In this document: in pieces, positions 61,000 to 64,000 of the stretch
How the letters are laid out: every line of letters starts with the position of its first letter
Position numbering within the stretch: position 1 is the stretch's first letter
Origin: GM7GCV1 sp965221105
Lineage (GTDB): Bacteria > Pseudomonadota > Gammaproteobacteria > Pseudomonadales > GM7GCV1
Length of the DNA: 64,000 nt
Direction of reading: 5' to 3'
Assembly: GCA_965221105.1 (NCBI GenBank)
Contig: OZ244871.1
Coordinates: 496,001-560,000, forward strand
Position numbers and translations under genes: made by a program
The notes under the pieces: model-generated
What the model was told of the DNA's origin: nothing
What the model saw: only the letters and a program-made list of their open reading frames with translations
Databases searched by the model: none

Positions 61000-62054
61000 T
61001 GAGGAGGATTGAAAATGTCCTCCAGCGTTTCAGCGCTGAGCAGAGCGTGCAGCCAGTGATCCAGTTGCGTGGCAGAGGCGATGCGCACCGCTTCGATGCA
61101 CTGCTCGGAGAGATCGCCATATTTGAGACGCGCCAGTTGCAGGAAGGTCTCAGCTTTGCCCCTGGCTTCACCTTCAGCCATCCCAGCAGCCTTGCCTCTG
61201 GCTTCACCTCTGGCTTCACCTCTGGCTTCACCTCTGGCTTCACCCTCAGCCATCCCATCAGCTTTGCCCTGTTCGAACCAGGTTTCAGCAAGTGTGCCCA
61301 TGAGAGCCTCCCATCGTTCCGGTTTCGCCTGACGCAGCGCAGCCTCAAGCATGGTCTGCGTAATCTTCTGATCACCTACTATATAGTGCAGAGTTGCCGA
61401 TTCCAAGTCCGATCCATCGACAAGCGGGGCGATGATATCGGCCAGTTCCTCGTGCCCAATCCTGTCTCGCCGCGAGATATGCAGCACATGAAACACTGAC
61501 CGGACTTCAGGGCGGGACGACATCTGCTCCAGGCTCATCTGACCAATATCACGCAGGACATAGGCCATGGAACGGCTGAATGGACGTATCTCCTCATCAT
61601 CCTCGATCAGATCAAACAGGGAGCGCGGAACAGTCCAATTCATGGCGCCATGGTAGAAGACAATCGGAATGATCGCTGGCAATCGGCTCTTGAGGTCTGG
61701 ATGCTCATCGGCATAGCGTTTCCAGATATTGATCATATACCCGGCAAGCTGGAGCGGGGTTTTCTGGTCCGGTTCGCTTTTGTGTTCAAGCAATGCGTAA
61801 ATGAGCAGCGGAGTGCCACCATCCAGTGTCACCTCGAACAGTCGGTCGGCCTGGCTCCCGCGCAGGGCCTCATCAACAAAGCTGCCATCGATCAATCGCG
61901 GATCCTGCGCAGCAAGACGCGTGGCAATCGGCTCTGGCAGATGATCGCGCAAGACCTGTCCTGCCCGCTCAGGATTGGTCAGCAGGGTGCGGAACAGCGC
62001 ATCGTGCCGCGTGGTCGGCAGGCCAGTTGGTCTTTTCGGTGTGTCTTCACTCAT
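60990..62054 (-). CDS. Rpn-family recombination-promoting nuclease
   Basis: A 354-aa PD-(D/E)xK nuclease of the Rpn/YhgA group (once called putative transposase). N-terminal RHDALFRTLLTNPERAGQVL, RLIDGSFVDEALRGSQADRL, then LLIYALLEHKSEPDQKTPLQ with the catalytic E-x-K. RLPAIIPIVFYHGAMNW follows. Near residue 270-300 the motif GEARGEARGEARGKAAG is a tandem repeat at DNA level, flanked by two GMAEGEARGKA units. Such repeats vary in copy number in Rpn genes. The start MSEDTPKRPTG at 62054 is favoured; 82 upstream codons are open but not conserved. Confidence 0.85.
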   Translation of the reverse strand: MSEDTPKRPTGLPTTRHDALFRTLLTNPERAGQVLRDHLPEPIATRLAAQDPRLIDGSFVDEALRGSQADRLFEVTLDGGTPLLIYALLEHKSEPDQKTPLQLAGYMINIWKRYADEHPDLKSRLPAIIPIVFYHGAMNWTVPRSLFDLIEDDEEIRPFSRSMAYVLRDIGQMSLEQMSSRPEVRSVFHVLHISRRDRIGHEELADIIAPLVDGSDLESATLHYIVGDQKITQTMLEAALRQAKPERWEALMGTLAETWFEQGKADGMAEGEARGEARGEARGEARGKAAGMAEGEARGKAETFLQLARLKYGDLSEQCIEAVRIASATQLDHWLHALLSAETLEDIFNPPQSQ

Positions 62055-62323
62055 AAGTACATCTCTGTCACTGCGCTCGTGTCCGGTCCCGAAGGTGTCG
62101 TACAGCCCGCCATCGCTGGGAGGCGATGATTGACACCCATCATCAACTGGGATGGAATCGGTCGCCCGGCGGCCAGATGCGCTACTGGGCTCGCTCGGCG
62201 CGGCACGGGGTGCTTGGTGGCATCGGCTTTGGGTCAGTGACCTTTCATTTGACGACCTGCCGGGTCTCGCCCCCGCGGATGTGCTGGCTCCTCGCCCCAA
62301 GTGGTGTTACAAGCCAGCCACAC
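62055..62323. other. Short intergenic region
   Basis: No gene recognised. The rpn promoter should lie at its left end. Confidence 0.3.
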
Positions 62324-63058
62324 TCAATACCCCAGAACACCGTAATCCCCGTCGACGATAAGGCGAATGGAGGTCCAGAGGCCCAGCAGTGCGAACAGCA
62401 CCCAGGGCGAATTCAGCGCCCAGATATAGATGAGCATCTCACGTGCGCTGAGCCGGGCCTGTCGGTTCGCCACGAAGAAGCTGACCCAGTACACCGATGT
62501 CGCGTACGTCAACTGCCAGAACAGCATCGTTCCGACGATACCCACAATCACCGCGGGCAACAGCTCGAACGTGAAAGCGGCATACAGGATCAAAGTTGGA
62601 ACCGGAGTCAGGAAGCCATTGGCAATGTCCACGTTGAAACCGTAGGTGCGGCGGTCCGCGTAGGAACCATCGATTTGGGAATATGTCGCCCAGACCTCGG
62701 CCCAGACCATCGAGGACAATATTCGTCGAAGTGGAACCCTCGTGGTCAGGAATTCAACGGCCGCTGGCCGACCTGTTTCGAGCTGGCGGGCGCGCCAGTA
62801 ATCGGCGCGTCGCTCGATGAGGTCACGCCTCAAGAACAGGCACATCTCCCAATAGCAGATCACCAGATTAATCGAAAAGAACAGGATCAGGAGGGCATGA
62901 ACGATGCCGAAGTTTCCAAGGACCCAGTAGCGTGCACCGATTCCCGCCAATGTCAGGACCGCGATGATCAGGACTGTGAAGAGCCAGGCCGAAATTGTCG
63001 GCCTGGTCTCTCGTGCGTCGGATTCAGGATACGCGGAATCGGCACGGCGTTCGGTCAT
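62324..63058 (-). CDS. Multi-span membrane protein of unknown function
   Basis: A 244-aa protein with four to six membrane segments (ISAWLFTVLIIAVLTLAGI, FGIVHALLILFFSINLVICY, TLILYAAFTFELLPAVIVGI, IWALNSPWVLFALLGLW). Between them are cytosolic or periplasmic loops rich in arginine (RDLIERRADYWRARQ). No family recognised. ATG at 63058 (MTERRADSAYPESDARETRP) is chosen over the 14-codon longer start. Confidence 0.7.
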   Translation of the reverse strand: MTERRADSAYPESDARETRPTISAWLFTVLIIAVLTLAGIGARYWVLGNFGIVHALLILFFSINLVICYWEMCLFLRRDLIERRADYWRARQLETGRPAAVEFLTTRVPLRRILSSMVWAEVWATYSQIDGSYADRRTYGFNVDIANGFLTPVPTLILYAAFTFELLPAVIVGIVGTMLFWQLTYATSVYWVSFFVANRQARLSAREMLIYIWALNSPWVLFALLGLWTSIRLIVDGDYGVLGY

Positions 63059-63533
63059 GTGCCCCAATCCGGGTGACACATAAATCGTTTTCCCCTGCAC
63101 TTCAAGTCGCCGTCAAGCTGGGTGTATATCAAGCACCCACACCACGCCCTCCGTCCGAACCGCCGCATTTCTGTGCGCATGATCAGCCAGTGGGCACCGC
63201 AATACCAGACTCGCCGCTGTCCTTGGATAAGGCGGAACAGATAGACCAGCAGCACGAGGCGCACATCGTGGACGATGTGCTGGAACCAGTGTCGGAGCAC
63301 GATCTTCGCCTCGTCAATCAGGGCAATTGGGGTGCAGGCCACCTGGCCCGATGGGGAGCACGTATCGCTTGGTCCTGGGTTGTTGAGTCCTCCATGCCTA
63401 TACTCACCCCGCAGATGTGGCTTGGGCTTGGGCTGGGGAGCGGAACACACACATGTTCCTGGGTCCTGAGCTGCAGCGTGACACACATCCTGCAGAATGT
63501 GCGACCCATGCCTTTCAATCACAATCCAGCAGT
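63059..63533. other. Intergenic stretch with no assignable gene
   Basis: Several overlapping open frames on both strands, none with motif or ribosome binding site. Confidence 0.3.
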
Positions 63534-64000
63534 CTAACCAGGCACCCTTCCCGCTTCCTCCCCCGATTCCAGAGGCACTCCCGCCTCCACATATGCCTTC
63601 ACGGCTTCCACATCGGCGGTAATGCCTTTAACGGCTGCTGGACGGAGAAAGGGCGTGATCAGCTTACCCATCAAACTGATGGGTTCTATCCGGACCAGCA
63701 TGTCGAGCTGGGCTTCATCACCGCTTTCACTGGGCGTCACAGTGAAGGTTGTATGCCAACGGGCTCCTGCCTCTTCGGTCACAAGACGAACCATCCTGCC
63801 ATCCTCGAAGCCAGTCACCTCGCTTTCGGTCGCCGAGAGGCCAAAGACCTGAGCAAACAATGCCTGTGCGCCGCTGAAGTGCCGCGTCTCGCGAAATCGC
63901 GCCCCGACCCCAGTTTCGTTGTCGGTGAGAAACTCCACCGTGTCAATCTCCGGAATCGCCAAGCCGTAGTTGCGGCCATTGGCGACGACATCGAATACGG
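63534..64000 (-). CDS. SRPBCC/polyketide-cyclase-like protein, 5' end beyond the window
   Basis: The frame is open from the window edge (VFDVVANGRNYGLAIPEID) through SEVTGFEDGRMVRLVTEEAG, WHTTFTVTPSESGDEAQLDM and the C-terminal helix PAAVKGITADVEAVKAYVEA. This is the START-like ligand-binding fold of the SRPBCC family. The segment VFDxVAN is the usual family start at about residue 15-20, so roughly 15 residues lie outside the window. A TTG in frame could be mistaken for the start. Confidence 0.8.
   Translation of the reverse strand, partial: VFDVVANGRNYGLAIPEIDTVEFLTDNETGVGARFRETRHFSGAQALFAQVFGLSATESEVTGFEDGRMVRLVTEEAGARWHTTFTVTPSESGDEAQLDMLVRIEPISLMGKLITPFLRPAAVKGITADVEAVKAYVEAGVPLESGEEAGRVPG

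Noticed and set aside
61180..61255. Tandem short repeats considered as a CRISPR-like array
   Set aside because: The 12-bp units are contiguous, without spacers, and lie in frame inside a nuclease gene.

Overview
The window looks like a chromosome segment of a free-living or host-associated gammaproteobacterium. The support is a leuC-leuD-leuB cluster with a divergent LysR gene, the block prmA / zinc-ribbon DUF3426 / fis / purH / purD / coq7, a glpK, three TonB-dependent receptors, an ECF sigma factor with its FecR anti-sigma factor, and an MMPL-type RND exporter operon. No rRNA gene, intact tRNA gene or CRISPR array was seen. The genus cannot be named from sequence alone. Coding density is low for a bacterium and many genes are decayed (RegB/RegA, FecI/FecR, SDR, P450, acyl-CoA dehydrogenase, GFA, a lipoprotein, integrases, transposases, a plasmid Rep), so this genome appears to be eroding by duplication and deletion.

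Layout. 1-4600 is an accessory island: a DUF3577 integrative-element gene and a second element gene with related structured leaders, a cluster of very small coiled-coil and membrane proteins, a Rep_3 remnant, a HigB/HigA toxin-antitoxin pair and an integrase remnant. 4700-11100 holds leuBDC, a LysR regulator, a dead RegB/RegA pair and glpK. 11100-15500 is mostly decayed but carries an intact AAA/DUF4143 ATPase behind a perfect 21-bp palindrome. 15650-20200 is a TonB receptor / dead SDR / MFS transporter cluster with FecI/FecR remnants. 20235-22090 is a winged-helix plus nucleotidyltransferase (AbiE-like) pair behind a perfect 31-bp palindrome. 22100-30200 mixes remnants with PuuD, an NRDE (TANGO2-like) protein, MazEF, an MBL-fold hydrolase and a secreted protein whose upstream start is separated from it by a 17-nt homopolymer.

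30400-39200 is the conserved core: a periplasmic nucleosidase, prmA, DUF3426, fis, purH, purD, coq7 and osmC. 39260-48100 begins with another small coiled-coil protein and contains two copies of a 228-bp repeat with an ATPase start, followed on the minus strand by an ECF sigma / FecR / STN / receptor / MFS locus that was duplicated and then truncated in complementary ways. 48480-60370 carries a secreted protein, a TonB receptor plus S9 peptidase pair (peptide uptake and hydrolysis) and an RND / LolA-like / beta-barrel export operon. 60500-64000 holds an integrase remnant, an Rpn-type nuclease, a membrane protein and a partial SRPBCC protein.

The most unusual signals are: (1) four genes for small coiled-coil or membrane proteins that share an identical extended -10 element exactly 6 nt before ATG, predicting leaderless mRNA; (2) two unrelated accessory genes each preceded by a long perfect palindrome that ends inside the start codon; (3) two element genes whose leaders share a hairpin with compensatory base changes; (4) a poly-C tract that puts a strong ribosome binding site and ATG one base out of frame with a secreted protein; (5) a split versus fused STN-receptor pair caught in one tandem duplication.
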